64,000 nucleotides of DNA from CAWCHZ01 sp963795555 (lineage in GTDB: Bacteria > Actinomycetota > Thermoleophilia > Solirubrobacterales > Solirubrobacteraceae), in assembly GCA_963795555.1 (NCBI GenBank), contig CAWCHZ010000002.1, forward strand, positions 434,001 to 498,000, read 5' to 3'. Both the position numbers and the translations under genes were made by a program. Below are positions 1-9,593 of the stretch, piece after piece. The notes beneath the pieces were generated by a model, which had not been told where the DNA came from, did no database searches, and was given only the letters and a program-made list of their open reading frames with translations. The first letter of the stretch is position 1, and the number at the start of each line of letters is the position of its first letter.

Positions 1-27
1 GCTGCCGGTCAAGCGCTGCGGAGCCAG

Positions 28-495
28 CTATGAGCCTGGTTGGCGACCAGCGAGCAGATGATCGGTGAGTGCGTCGAGGATGCCGTCGAAGTAGCGATCG
101 AGGACCGCTCGGAACGCAGGCTCGCTCGGAGCGGCGCGCGCGAACACCGTCATCGACGAGCGCAGCTTCTGGGCATCGATCGGACCGAAGATCTCCTGTG
201 CGTTTGGTCGCGGCGGTTCTCCGGTCGCACCGTCCAGCTCGATGAGGATCCGCGCGCAGGCGCGCAGGCGGGGACCGAGCACCGGGTGAGCGAGATAGGC
301 ACGCGCCTCCTCCAGCGAGCGGATCGAATAGGTTCGCGACATCGCGCTGTGGCCGAGCCCGGCGAGCTGTGGGAAGACGAACCACATCCAATGGCTGCGC
401 TTGCGCCCCGCGCGCAGCTCGGCCACCGCCCTGGCGTAGACGCCGTCGCGGTCCTGGGCGAGCTCGAAGCGCCGCAGGTCGTGAGGATCATCCAT
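28..495 (-). CDS. DUF1810 family protein
   Basis: The product is 155 aa, the usual size for the DUF1810 family of small cytoplasmic proteins, whose biochemical role is not established. The recognisable core lies at about residues 34-43 (SHWMWFVFPQ), followed by a PQLAGLG segment and a tail rich in helix formers. I take the ATG at 495 because the longer open frame up to 693 runs through low-complexity sequence with no family similarity. The gene lies 49 nt after the vapC stop on the same strand, so it may be co-transcribed with the toxin-antitoxin pair. Family assignment rests on the tryptophan-rich motif; any function is unknown. Confidence 0.8.
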   Translation of the reverse strand: MDDPHDLRRFELAQDRDGVYARAVAELRAGRKRSHWMWFVFPQLAGLGHSAMSRTYSIRSLEEARAYLAHPVLGPRLRACARILIELDGATGEPPRPNAQEIFGPIDAQKLRSSMTVFARAAPSEPAFRAVLDRYFDGILDALTDHLLAGRQPGS

Positions 496-544
496 GGTCG
501 AAATGATGCCGGGGCGGCGTTGCACACCCGGAGCGCGCGCGGTT

Positions 545-940
545 TCAGGTGCCGGGGGAGAGCAGCCGAAGCCCGGCGGCGGAGGCAGCCTCAGTGAGAC
601 GCTGGTCATACGCGACGAAAGCGGAGAGCTCGGCGTGGATCGAAAGCGCGCTCGCGAGGTGGATCGCGTCCAGGCTGCGTAGCGTCGTCCCACCGACGTT
701 CGCCGCCTCGTCGATCACCGCGCCGCTGAGCGGGACAAGGTCGAGTCCCGCCAGCAGCGCCGTGGCCTCGGTCAATGTCGCCGGATTGATCCGCCGGCAG
801 GCCCGAACCACTTCAACCTTCGCCAACTCGCTGCTTACCACAGGCGTCCCCGTGCGTTCGGCGAGCCAGTCGGTCAAGGCGGCGCTCTCCGCCTCCTCGT
901 GTAGCAGCTTGAGCAGCGCTGAGGAGTCGAGATAGATCAC
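545..940 (-). CDS. vapC: PIN-domain toxin, VapC type
   Basis: This 131-aa protein has the full acidic set of a PIN ribonuclease: Asp5 in the N-terminal YLDSSALLK strand, Glu43 in KVEVVRA, Asp91 in LDAIHLASAL and Asp112 in AYDQRL. VapC toxins cleave tRNA or rRNA in a metal-dependent way and are blocked by their partner antitoxin. The ATG overlaps the stop of the upstream antitoxin gene by 4 nt (ATGA), the usual arrangement of a translationally coupled pair. All catalytic acids are present, so it is probably active. The RNA target cannot be inferred from sequence. Confidence 0.9.
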   Translation of the reverse strand: MIYLDSSALLKLLHEEAESAALTDWLAERTGTPVVSSELAKVEVVRACRRINPATLTEATALLAGLDLVPLSGAVIDEAANVGGTTLRSLDAIHLASALSIHAELSAFVAYDQRLTEAASAAGLRLLSPGT

Positions 941-1212
941 GCCCGGTCGGCACGCAGGTCGTCGAGCACCGAGCCGCTGCTTGGACTCTCGGCCGGTGCT
1001 GGAACACGGTGTGGTAGGTGGAACGGGTGCGACGCGGGCACCAGCTGGCCCAAGGCGATCAGCCGCTCGCGCTCGGTCGTACCCGGCGCGGGTGGAACGA
1101 GCAGGGCGACGAGTCGACCGCGCTCGGTCACCTCGACCGTCTCCCCGGCCTTAACGCGGCTGAGATAGCGCGTGGCATGCTGCCGCAGCTCACGGACGCC
1201 GATGCGTTGCAT
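937..1212 (-). CDS. vapB: Phd/YefM-type antitoxin, VapB
   Basis: This 91-aa protein begins with a Phd-like DNA-binding domain (about residues 1-45, VRELRQHATRYLSRV...GETVEVTERGRLVALLVP). A flexible C-terminal segment follows, of the kind that wraps around the PIN toxin. It precedes vapC by a 4-nt overlap. Upstream lies a perfect 7-bp inverted repeat that overlaps a TACCCT hexamer placed 6 nt before the ATG, which suggests autoregulation of a leaderless transcript. The role as antitoxin and repressor follows from the family; the regulation is inferred. Confidence 0.88.
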   Translation of the reverse strand: MQRIGVRELRQHATRYLSRVKAGETVEVTERGRLVALLVPPAPGTTERERLIALGQLVPASHPFHLPHRVPAPAESPSSGSVLDDLRADRA

Positions 1213-1218
1213 GCCAAC

Positions 1219-1240
1219 AGGGTAGCACTCCTTGTGCTAC
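1219..1240 (-). promoter_or_regulatory. vapBC operator and -10 element
   Basis: Positions 1222-1240 form a perfect inverted repeat, GTAGCAC-N5-GTGCTAC. On the minus strand the hexamer TACCCT (1224-1219) overlaps one arm and ends 6 nt before the vapB ATG at 1212. A VapBC complex bound to the palindrome would cover the -10 element and the start codon. No clear -35 box is visible. Confidence 0.6.
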
Positions 1241-1547
1241 ATGCTGCCAAAGCTCGCGGGCCTCCAAGTCTCCTCTCGCCGGAGGCGCGTCCACCGGCCG
1301 ATGAGGCCCGAGCTGCGCTGCTGGAGTTGCTCGACGTACCGCTTGGGCGGCACGAGGCGGATGGCGAGCTCACCGTCGTATGTCTTGACGAATTCCAGGA
1401 TCTGCTGGTCGCCGAGGGGACAGCCTCGATCGCGTCGAGCGAAGCCGTCATTGGCACGAATTCCCAGCAAAGCGCGGACGGGTACATGGGCGGACCTTGG
1501 GCGCGCAGACCAGCTGGTGATCGCGCAAACGCAACGCTCGTCGATGA

Positions 1548-1727
1548 CCGCCCGATCCTCCCCACAGCGCCCCAGACCCCGGCGATGACTATCTGCTTGC
1601 GCTGGCCCAGGCCTACGACGCGGACTTCTTGATCTCCACAGACACCCACCTGGCAGGTCTCCCCAGCCCGACTCCACCCGGCCTAACGCCGCGCGAATTC
1701 CTCGCACAGATCGACGCAGATCGCTAG
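1548..1727 (+). pseudogene. C-terminal fragment of a second PIN-domain toxin
   Basis: One plus-strand frame reads the second half of a PIN domain of the COG1569 type: DPGDDYLLALAQAYDADFL, then STDTHL, then LTPREFLAQ and a TAG stop. This matches the family's third and fourth acidic positions and its usual C-terminus. Upstream the frame is closed by a TGA at 1545, and I cannot find the N-terminal LDTN strand in any frame between 1241 and 1545. A conventional start and the first two catalytic acids are therefore missing. I read it as the remnant of a toxin gene that once stood divergent to vapBC. Confidence 0.5.
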
Positions 1728-2279
1728 CGCCCGTCAGCACGCGCGCTTGGAGTGAGCGATACTGGGCTCGAACTCGCTCGACTGGGTTCTGTCATCGGTG
1801 TTCGCATTTCTGCAGCCCTTCTTCGAAATGCGGGGCCGCACACGGCGGCCAAAGCACGCCCAAGGCGTGCCAAAATATGGCCTGCCGGCGGCCCCAGCGC
1901 ACGCCTAATGACGTAACGGATGGTGTGTCAGCGTTTGCAAGGCACGACCCGGTCGCGATAGTCAGCGCGGGTTTGTTGCGATGACCGGCGGGCGTCGGCA
2001 AGCGTGCGCGTCTGGGAACGCAAGAGGATGAGCCGCGCTGCAGGACACCGAGGGAAGGCGTCGGGCGGCCGTGAACTATCAGCGCTAAAGCGGCTTGTAG
2101 GGCAGTTGCCCGCCGGGCAGTGAATGGCGCTAGGCGCGGGAGGCAGGACGGCGTGCGCTGTCCTGCCCCCGTGCGCGCCGAGCGTGGATCAGACGTCGTA
2201 GACGGTCAAGGCGGTGTCCTCTCGATGGAGTGGCCCACGCCCCTGAGGGTCGTGGCGTGGCTACTCGCAAAGACCCTCC

Positions 2280-2318
2280 GATATCGGATGACGTTTCAAT
2301 GCTCAAGTCATCTATATC
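2280..2318. promoter_or_regulatory. Imperfect palindrome upstream of the ArsR-like pair
   Basis: The arms are GATATCGGATGAC (2280-2292) and GTCATCTATATC (2307-2318). They pair except for a one-base bulge and one mismatch, around a 14-nt centre. The site lies in the most AT-rich part of the window, about 125 nt before the first ArsR-like gene, and is a plausible regulator binding site. Confidence 0.4.
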
Positions 2319-2430
2319 AGACAAATACATTAATTATCTTGCGAGTCGCTGTTCTATCAGGTAGAGATACTCACTGAGCGCATCGCAATGCGGGCGCGGG
2401 GTTGGGTTGCATTACGAGACTGACTACCTG

Positions 2431-2436
2431 AGGAGG
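2431..2436 (+). promoter_or_regulatory. Shine-Dalgarno deciding a TTG start
   Basis: A consensus AGGAGG sits 7 nt before the TTG at 2444. It fixes the start of the first ArsR-like gene, which has no nearby ATG. Confidence 0.75.
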
Positions 2437-2443
2437 ATCGCGG

Positions 2444-3160
2444 TTGAGGCGCTACCACGACGTTGCCGATCCGAGGATCGTCAAGATGATGGCCCACCCG
2501 TTACGGATCAAGCTCCTCCGCTACCTGGAGGATCACGTCGCCAGCCCGACGCAGCTAGCTAAGGAGTTCGACGTCGTGGTGGGCACGGTCAGCTATCACG
2601 TACGAGAGCTCCATAAGCTCGGTTTGATCGAGCCGGTGCGCCAGATCCCGCGCCGCGGCGCGATTGAGCACTTCTACCGCGCACCGGAGCACATCTGGTT
2701 CAGCGACGAGTCGTGGGCGCAGCTGCCACGCATCGTGCGGACCGCCTTCTCGGAGGCAGCGCTGTCAGTCATCGCGTCGGAGGTGCAGGCCGCCATCACC
2801 TTAGGCCATCTCGACACGGATGACGCATGGACAAGCCGCACGACTGTGCTACTGACGAAAGAGGATCGCGCGAGCCTCAACGAGCTGGCCCTGGAGTTCC
2901 GCGAGAAGGTGCTGCAGCTCCAGGAGCGTTCCGCACGGAGCCTGCGAGCCAACGATCGTGACCCTGACGACAAACGCCCGACATCAATCGTAACGTTGAT
3001 CTTCGAGCCGGCGCCAGAGTTCCGCACTCCCACTCACGGTCTTCAGAGCGCCGCTACTGAGGCGTCTGTTAGCTCAGCGTCGTCCGTGCCACGATCGCCC
3101 CGGCCACGGCCCGCGCATGCACGCGGGGCAGGACGACGTACCCGACCGGGCAAGCGATAG
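2444..3160 (+). CDS. ArsR-like winged-helix regulator, copy 1
   Basis: This 238-aa protein has an N-terminal ArsR/HTH_20-type winged helix (about residues 10-80: HPLRIKLLRYLED, TVSYHVRELHKLGLIEPV, then the wing ending FYRAPEHIWFSD). A helical C-terminal region (about 85-175) has an LNELALEFREKVLQLQ segment likely to form a coiled coil. The last 45 residues are low-complexity Ser/Pro/Arg. There are no cysteine pairs typical of metal-sensing ArsR proteins, so the ligand is unknown. The TTG start is set by a strong AGGAGG. It is followed 10 nt later by a paralogue, and together they look like a tandem duplication that has diverged. Confidence 0.75.
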   Translation: MRRYHDVADPRIVKMMAHPLRIKLLRYLEDHVASPTQLAKEFDVVVGTVSYHVRELHKLGLIEPVRQIPRRGAIEHFYRAPEHIWFSDESWAQLPRIVRTAFSEAALSVIASEVQAAITLGHLDTDDAWTSRTTVLLTKEDRASLNELALEFREKVLQLQERSARSLRANDRDPDDKRPTSIVTLIFEPAPEFRTPTHGLQSAATEASVSSASSVPRSPRPRPAHARGAGRRTRPGKR

Positions 3161-3170
3161 GAGCCCGACA

Positions 3171-3758
3171 ATGACACCGTATCGTGAGATCACCGATCCG
3201 CAGGTTCTTAAGGCCCTCTCCAACCCGCTGCGCCTGCAGATCCTCAGATACCTCGAGGACCACGCCGCGAGCCCGAGCATGCTCGCCGACGTCTTTCTGT
3301 CCAAGCTGGAGACGATTCGCTGTCATGTGCGGATCCTTTATCGGCTGGGCTTGATCGAGGTCGTAAAGCAGGTGCGCAAGCGAGGCACGATCGAGTACCA
3401 CTATCGCGCGCCCGAGCGCGTCTGGTGCACCGATGAGGCGTGGTCGAACATGCCGCGCGTGGTCCGCACCGCCACCGTCGGCGCGGCGCTGCAGGTGCTA
3501 GGCGCTGAGATCCGTGCGGCCGCTGACGTCGGCGGGTTTGACGTCGACGATGTCTATGTCGAGCGCCAGAAGCTGACGCTCACGCCGGCGGCTTGGTCCA
3601 AGCTCTCAAAGGAGCTGCTGGCCCTGCGAAAGCGCATCCGCGAGCTCCAGGCCGAGGAGAAGGAGCGCGTCAGGCTCAACGGTCACACCGACGCGCGGCA
3701 GGCCTCGATCGTCCTGATGCTCTTCGAGACGGCCCCCGAGCAGGTGGGCGCTCGGTGA
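3171..3758 (+). CDS. ArsR-like winged-helix regulator, copy 2
   Basis: This 195-aa paralogue of the preceding gene shares the NPLRLQILRYLEDH helix, the LGLIEVVKQV hairpin, the YRAPERVW wing and a helical C-terminal half. Copy 1 reads GTVSYHVRELHKL in the recognition-helix region; this copy reads ETIRCHVRILYRL, so its DNA specificity probably differs. I use the ATG at 3171, preceded by TAGGAG overlapping the copy 1 stop, rather than the upstream ATG at 3117 inside copy 1. Function beyond DNA binding is unknown. The pair could form a heterodimer or a regulator with an antagonist. Confidence 0.72.
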   Translation: MTPYREITDPQVLKALSNPLRLQILRYLEDHAASPSMLADVFLSKLETIRCHVRILYRLGLIEVVKQVRKRGTIEYHYRAPERVWCTDEAWSNMPRVVRTATVGAALQVLGAEIRAAADVGGFDVDDVYVERQKLTLTPAAWSKLSKELLALRKRIRELQAEEKERVRLNGHTDARQASIVLMLFETAPEQVGAR

Positions 3759-3812
3759 GCGCTCCGTCGAAGCGTACGGCCGACCGGACGTCGCGAGCGA
3801 GAGCTCGCGGCT

Positions 3813-3911
3813 AGCGAGCGTCGATGGGTCCGCTTCTTCGAGGGTGACCTCATCGCGTGGCTGGACGCCAAGCGGACGCCCGTGGAAGGCCCTGAGGCGG
3901 CACTTTGCTAG
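3813..3911 (+). pseudogene. Possible excisionase (HTH_17/AlpA-like) C-terminal remnant
   Basis: One frame ends with RRWVRFFEGDLIAWLDAKR and a TAG at 3909. This resembles the wing and last helix of MerR/AlpA-type excisionases, where a basic strand is followed by a DLxAWL helix. No start codon or first helix is present, so at most it is a fragment. Its position, 90 nt from the 3' end of a tRNA gene, is where an excisionase of a tRNA-integrated element could remain. The similarity is short and could be fortuitous. Confidence 0.3.
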
Positions 3912-3998
3912 ACGAAGCTGCTAGATACGACGGTGTGGGTGCCTCGTCGCAACCACCGCTGACGATCCAAAAGCGCTCGTTCTGCAGGGTTTTCGCGG

Positions 3999-4074
<76 letters not shown>

Positions 4075-4294
4075 GTGGCGCGGCGGCACCGCGCTGTGGC
4101 CAGTCTAGCGGAGCGACGGAGGCGAGACGCGAGCGGCGGAGAGGTCGGGCCCGAGCCGCTTGACGGCCAAGTCCGCGGGCACGCGCAGCGCCGGGGGGAG
4201 ACGTGAGCCGCGGGAGGTCCGAGCCGGGCGGTGACATCGGCCCTTTGGCGACGGCGGGGGATCAGGAGCCCGCCGCCGCCTGGGCCGCTGCGCG

Positions 4295-5392
4295 CTAGTG
4301 CAGCAGGTCGAGCGTGTTGTTGGAGTCGTTGACAAAGAGGACGCCGCGGCCTCTGGGGGCCAGAGTCAGCCCGAACAGGCCGCCGCCACCGGCGCCGGTG
4401 TCGAAGGGCTGGAACTCGGCGCCCACCGGCGTCGTCTCGACGAGGTCGCCGTCGCCCGCGTTGGCCGTGATCAGGTCGCCGTTGGGGGCGACGGTCAGCC
4501 CGAGCGGGTTGTTCAGGTAGCCGCCGGCCGCGATCGTGATGCCCGCATCGCCAAGTGCGTGCCGGCGCTCCAGGGCGTTGGGGATCGCCGCGATGCGGTT
4601 GCCCTGGGTGTCGGCGACATAGAGCACGCCGTCACGGCCCAGCCCAACGCCGGTCGGCCCGATCACGAGCGCCATCGGATCGGTGCGCTCGGGGAAGCCC
4701 GTCCCGATCACGCTCATGCTCGTGACCGCTGGGATGTGGTGGGCGCGGATGCGCAGGCGGATCCGCACGACCGTGCCGCCATTGGTCGGCGTCTGGCCAT
4801 GGGCCACCGTTCCGTTGAGGACGTTGGTCACGAACAGCGTCGCCCGATCGCGTCGGCTGACGGAGGTCATGTCCCAGGGGCCGTTGATCGGAGCGCCGGA
4901 GAGCGTCTCGACGACGTGTCCTCTGCTGTCGAGGACGAGCAGGCAGCCGGCCTTCGCCGTCGCTGACTGGCCGTTGGTCGTGGGCAGGCTGCCGACCACG
5001 ACGAAGCCGTGCGGCAGGACTGTCAGCGCGGTCGTCAGTCCGACGCCTCCCGGGCAGGCCCCGGGAAGCTTGGCCGGGTCGATCTGGGCAAACAGCGACA
5101 GATGGCCCGCCGGGCTCACCTGCACGATCGTCGTGCCGGTCCCCTGGAGGTTGCCCTTGTTGTTGAAGTTGCTGATCAGGGTGTCGCCGGCGACCAGGGT
5201 GCCGGCGCTCTTGGGGACGACGACGATCCCGTACGGGTTGACGTCGCCATTGGCCGGCACGGTGCTCGCGACATTGGCGACCGCGTCGAAGCGTCCAATG
5301 AAGGGGTGGTCGAACGCCAGCGCGGTTCCGGCCACCAGCGCCACGCACGCGAACGCGCAGACGAGCACCAACAGCTTGCTGCGAGCGGGCAC
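4295..5392 (-). CDS. Secreted NHL/SMP-30-like beta-propeller protein
   Basis: The 365-aa product starts with a signal peptide (ARSK, then a hydrophobic stretch, likely cleaved after ALA near residue 26). The rest is repeated blade motifs: NPYGIVVVP, GPWDMTSV, GVGLGRDGVLYVADTQGNRIAAI, NNPLGLTVAPNGDLITANAGDG and GLFGLTLAPRGRGVLFVND. These are typical of NHL-type six-bladed propellers. Such exported proteins bind ligands or hydrolyse lactones, but no catalytic set can be assigned here. The GTG at 5392 has GGGAGGAGG upstream. The same frame stays open to 6667 only because it runs antisense to leuS. Confidence 0.8.
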   Translation of the reverse strand: MPARSKLLVLVCAFACVALVAGTALAFDHPFIGRFDAVANVASTVPANGDVNPYGIVVVPKSAGTLVAGDTLISNFNNKGNLQGTGTTIVQVSPAGHLSLFAQIDPAKLPGACPGGVGLTTALTVLPHGFVVVGSLPTTNGQSATAKAGCLLVLDSRGHVVETLSGAPINGPWDMTSVSRRDRATLFVTNVLNGTVAHGQTPTNGGTVVRIRLRIRAHHIPAVTSMSVIGTGFPERTDPMALVIGPTGVGLGRDGVLYVADTQGNRIAAIPNALERRHALGDAGITIAAGGYLNNPLGLTVAPNGDLITANAGDGDLVETTPVGAEFQPFDTGAGGGGLFGLTLAPRGRGVLFVNDSNNTLDLLH

Positions 5393-5441
5393 AGCGGGTC
5401 CCTCCTCCCTTGAAGCTTTTCCACCCAGGACTCCGGCGCGG

Positions 5442-5508
5442 CACGATCCTTCCCGGCGCGGCCGGGGATGCGCCGGGGTTGCGCGACACGATCCCTCCCG
5501 GCGCGGCC
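5442..5508. repeat. Direct repeat upstream of the beta-propeller gene
   Basis: A 22-nt sequence (5442-5463, starting CACGATCCTTCCC) recurs at 5487-5508 with one mismatch. On the minus strand each copy carries a purine-rich ribosome-binding-like run followed by ATCGTG, so each resembles a translation start region. Confidence 0.7.
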
Positions 5509-5543
5509 CGTCTGAGCGTGGGGGTCGGCCGCTAACCTCCGCT

Positions 5544-5608
5544 CTCCCGATGATCCCCCGATAACGGTCTCCCGATGATGATCTCCCGATGAGCAAGGGC
5601 GATCTGCG

Positions 5609-5612
<4 letters not shown>
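5544..5612 (+). repeat. CTCCCGATGA repeats forming a micro-cistron chain before leuS
   Basis: CTCCCGATGA occurs at 5544-5553, 5569-5578 and 5583-5592. Each copy brings an ATG, giving micro-ORFs MIPR (5550-5564), MMISR (5575-5592) and MSKGDLR (5589-5612). The second overlaps the third, and the third overlaps the leuS ATG, by the tetranucleotide ATGA. The chain would let ribosomes re-initiate stepwise into leuS. Whether it is translated is unknown. Confidence 0.6.
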
Positions 5613-8143
<2,531 letters not shown>

Positions 8144-8211
8144 GCGCAACGGCGGCATCTAGCGCGGCGTCCGCTGACCGGCCGCGCGTCGGGCCCGGCC
8201 GCGCGTGGCCA

Positions 8212-8217
8212 TAGACT
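8212..8217 (+). promoter_or_regulatory. -10 element of holA, leaderless spacing
   Basis: TAGACT ends 6 nt before the GTG of holA, so transcription would begin at or next to the start codon. No Shine-Dalgarno sequence is present. Confidence 0.5.
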
Positions 8218-8223
8218 GGCCCC

Positions 8224-9195
8224 GTGCCGAAGTTCAAGCCCGCCTACCTGATCCACGGTGACGAGCACGGGCGGATCGCCGAGCGGCGCGCGCGGCTGCG
8301 CGCCCTGGCCGAGGCCGAGAGCGGCAGCGGCGGGGTCGAGATCTTCGAGGGCGAGCGCGCGACGACGGAGGCCGTGGCGGCGGCGCTGTCGTCGATGACG
8401 CTGGCGATCGGTCGACGCTTCGTGATCGTCGATGGCGTCGAGCGTTGGAAGGACCCCGAGCTCGACACGCTGGACGCGGCGCTGCGGGGGCTTGGTGGCG
8501 AGACCACCGTCGCGTTCTTCGCGCGCGAGGAGGGTCGCCTGAAGGCGCCACCCAGGCTGCACGAAGCCGTCCAGGCGGTCGGGGGGGACATCAGCCCGGA
8601 GCAGGCCATCAAGCCCTGGGAGCTGCCGCGCTGGAGCAGCGCGCGCGCACGCGAACTGGGGCTCACGCTCGACGCGGGTGCCGCGCGGGCGCTGGTCGCC
8701 AGCGTCGGCGAGCGGCCACAACGGCTCGTGCGCGAGCTCGAGAAGCTCCGTCTGGAGCTCGGCCCCGACGCGCACATCGAGCCGCAGCACATCGAGGAGC
8801 TCGTCGCGCGCTCGGCCGAGCGTCGCGTCTGGTCGCTCGCCGACGCGCTCGTCGCCCGCGACGCGGCGGCGGCCACGCGGACCTACCTGCAGTTGCGGGC
8901 GCAGGGCGAGCGCGTCGCGGGGCTGCTGTACACGATGGCCCAGCGCGTCCGCCTGGCGCTCGACGTCGCCGAGCGCCTGGAGGCGGGGGCGACGGTCGCG
9001 CAGGTCAAGCGCGGGCTCAAGCTGCCCCCCAAGGCGGCCGAGCGACTGCTGGCAGACGTCCAACGCTCCGACGTGGGTGCCCTGCGCGACGCGCTGGGCG
9101 CGCTCGCCGACCTCGAGCTGGCCTGTCGTGGCGGTGCGGCGCCGCTGAGTGAGGACACGGCGACGGTCCAGACGATCGCGCGGATCGCCGCCTAG
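8224..9195 (+). CDS. holA: DNA polymerase III delta subunit
   Basis: This 323-aa protein matches the clamp-loader delta subunit, which opens the beta sliding clamp in the replisome. The N-terminal AAA+-like domain begins AYLIHGDEHGRIAERRARL and contains VEIFEGERATTEAV and FVIVDGVERW. The middle has the characteristic SVGERPQRLVRELEKLRL helix region, and the C-terminal collar domain contains LADALVARDAAAATRTYLQL and LKLPPKAAERLL. As usual for delta, no Walker A motif is present. The GTG start lies 6 nt behind a TAGACT hexamer. It converges with rpsT, the common bacterial neighbour. Confidence 0.93.
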   Translation: MPKFKPAYLIHGDEHGRIAERRARLRALAEAESGSGGVEIFEGERATTEAVAAALSSMTLAIGRRFVIVDGVERWKDPELDTLDAALRGLGGETTVAFFAREEGRLKAPPRLHEAVQAVGGDISPEQAIKPWELPRWSSARARELGLTLDAGAARALVASVGERPQRLVRELEKLRLELGPDAHIEPQHIEELVARSAERRVWSLADALVARDAAAATRTYLQLRAQGERVAGLLYTMAQRVRLALDVAERLEAGATVAQVKRGLKLPPKAAERLLADVQRSDVGALRDALGALADLELACRGGAAPLSEDTATVQTIARIAA

Positions 9196-9240
9196 CGCCG
9201 AATGGCGCTCAGCGCCCGCGCGGTGGGAGGAGCGGCAGCG

Positions 9241-9284
9241 GGCTCAGCCGGCGGCGCGGCGGCAGGCTCAGCCGGCGGAGCGGC
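9241..9284. repeat. Duplicated 3' end of rpsT
   Basis: The 20-nt GGCTCAGCCGGCGG(A/C)GCGGC occurs at 9265-9284, where it holds the last codons and stop of rpsT, and again at 9241-9260 just beyond it. The extra copy repeats the stop codon in the space between the convergent holA and rpsT genes. Confidence 0.75.
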
Positions 9285-9540
9285 TGCCCGCGCGGATGTG
9301 CGCGGCGCGGGACTTCTTGCGTGCGCCGGTGTTGCGGTGCAGCGCGCCGCGCTTTACGGCCTTGTCGATCGTGCGGACGAGCTCGCGATGGTCGGCGTCC
9401 GCGGCGCTGGTGTCCTCGGCCGCAACCGCGCGCTCCAGGCGGCGGAAGTAGGTCTTGATCCTGCTCGTGTAGCGGCGGTTCTCGAGCCGCTCGCGCTGAG
9501 TCCGCAGGATCCGCTTCTCTTGCGAGGCGATGTTGGCCAT
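9268..9540 (-). CDS. rpsT: 30S ribosomal protein S20
   Basis: The 90-aa basic helical protein starts MANIASQEKRILRTQRER and contains TYFRRLERAVAAED, TIDKAVKRGALHRNTGARKKS, the standard S20 signature. S20 binds the 5' domain of 16S rRNA early in 30S assembly. Length and composition are normal. It is divergent from murJ and convergent with holA. The ATG at 9540 is the only sensible start. Confidence 0.97.
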   Translation of the reverse strand: MANIASQEKRILRTQRERLENRRYTSRIKTYFRRLERAVAAEDTSAADADHRELVRTIDKAVKRGALHRNTGARKKSRAAHIRAGSRSAG

Positions 9541-9593
9541 GACGCACGATCGCCGCGAGCAGTCCCGCGGCGCGGCCGTACTATAGCGCGCTC

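Larger units (their letters stand above)
1728..2443. other. Non-coding stretch with several inverted repeats
   Basis: I find no convincing gene in these 716 nt. The DNA is less GC-rich than its surroundings, especially at 2280-2345. It holds CGCATTTC/GAAATGCG (arms at 1803-1810 and 1825-1832), GCACGCC-CAA-GGCGTGC (1854-1870), GGCAGGAC/GTCCTGCC (2142-2149 and 2160-2167) and a larger imperfect palindrome at 2280-2318. Short open frames in both directions show no family similarity. It may be decayed mobile DNA, or the control region of the regulator pair downstream. Confidence 0.6.

Noticed and set aside
1128..1649. Minus-strand frame across 1128-1649 as a gene divergent to the PIN remnant
   Set aside because: It overlaps vapB antisense, is low-complexity, and has no domain similarity.
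1764..1774. GGGCTCGAAC, a 10-nt match to the T-arm end of the tRNA-Ala gene, as a possible att site
   Set aside because: Ten bases can recur by chance in 64 kb, the flanks do not match, and no integrase is present.
9241..9284. GC-rich repeat between holA and rpsT as a bidirectional terminator
   Set aside because: No stable hairpin with a T-run on either strand; better explained as a duplicated rpsT 3' end.
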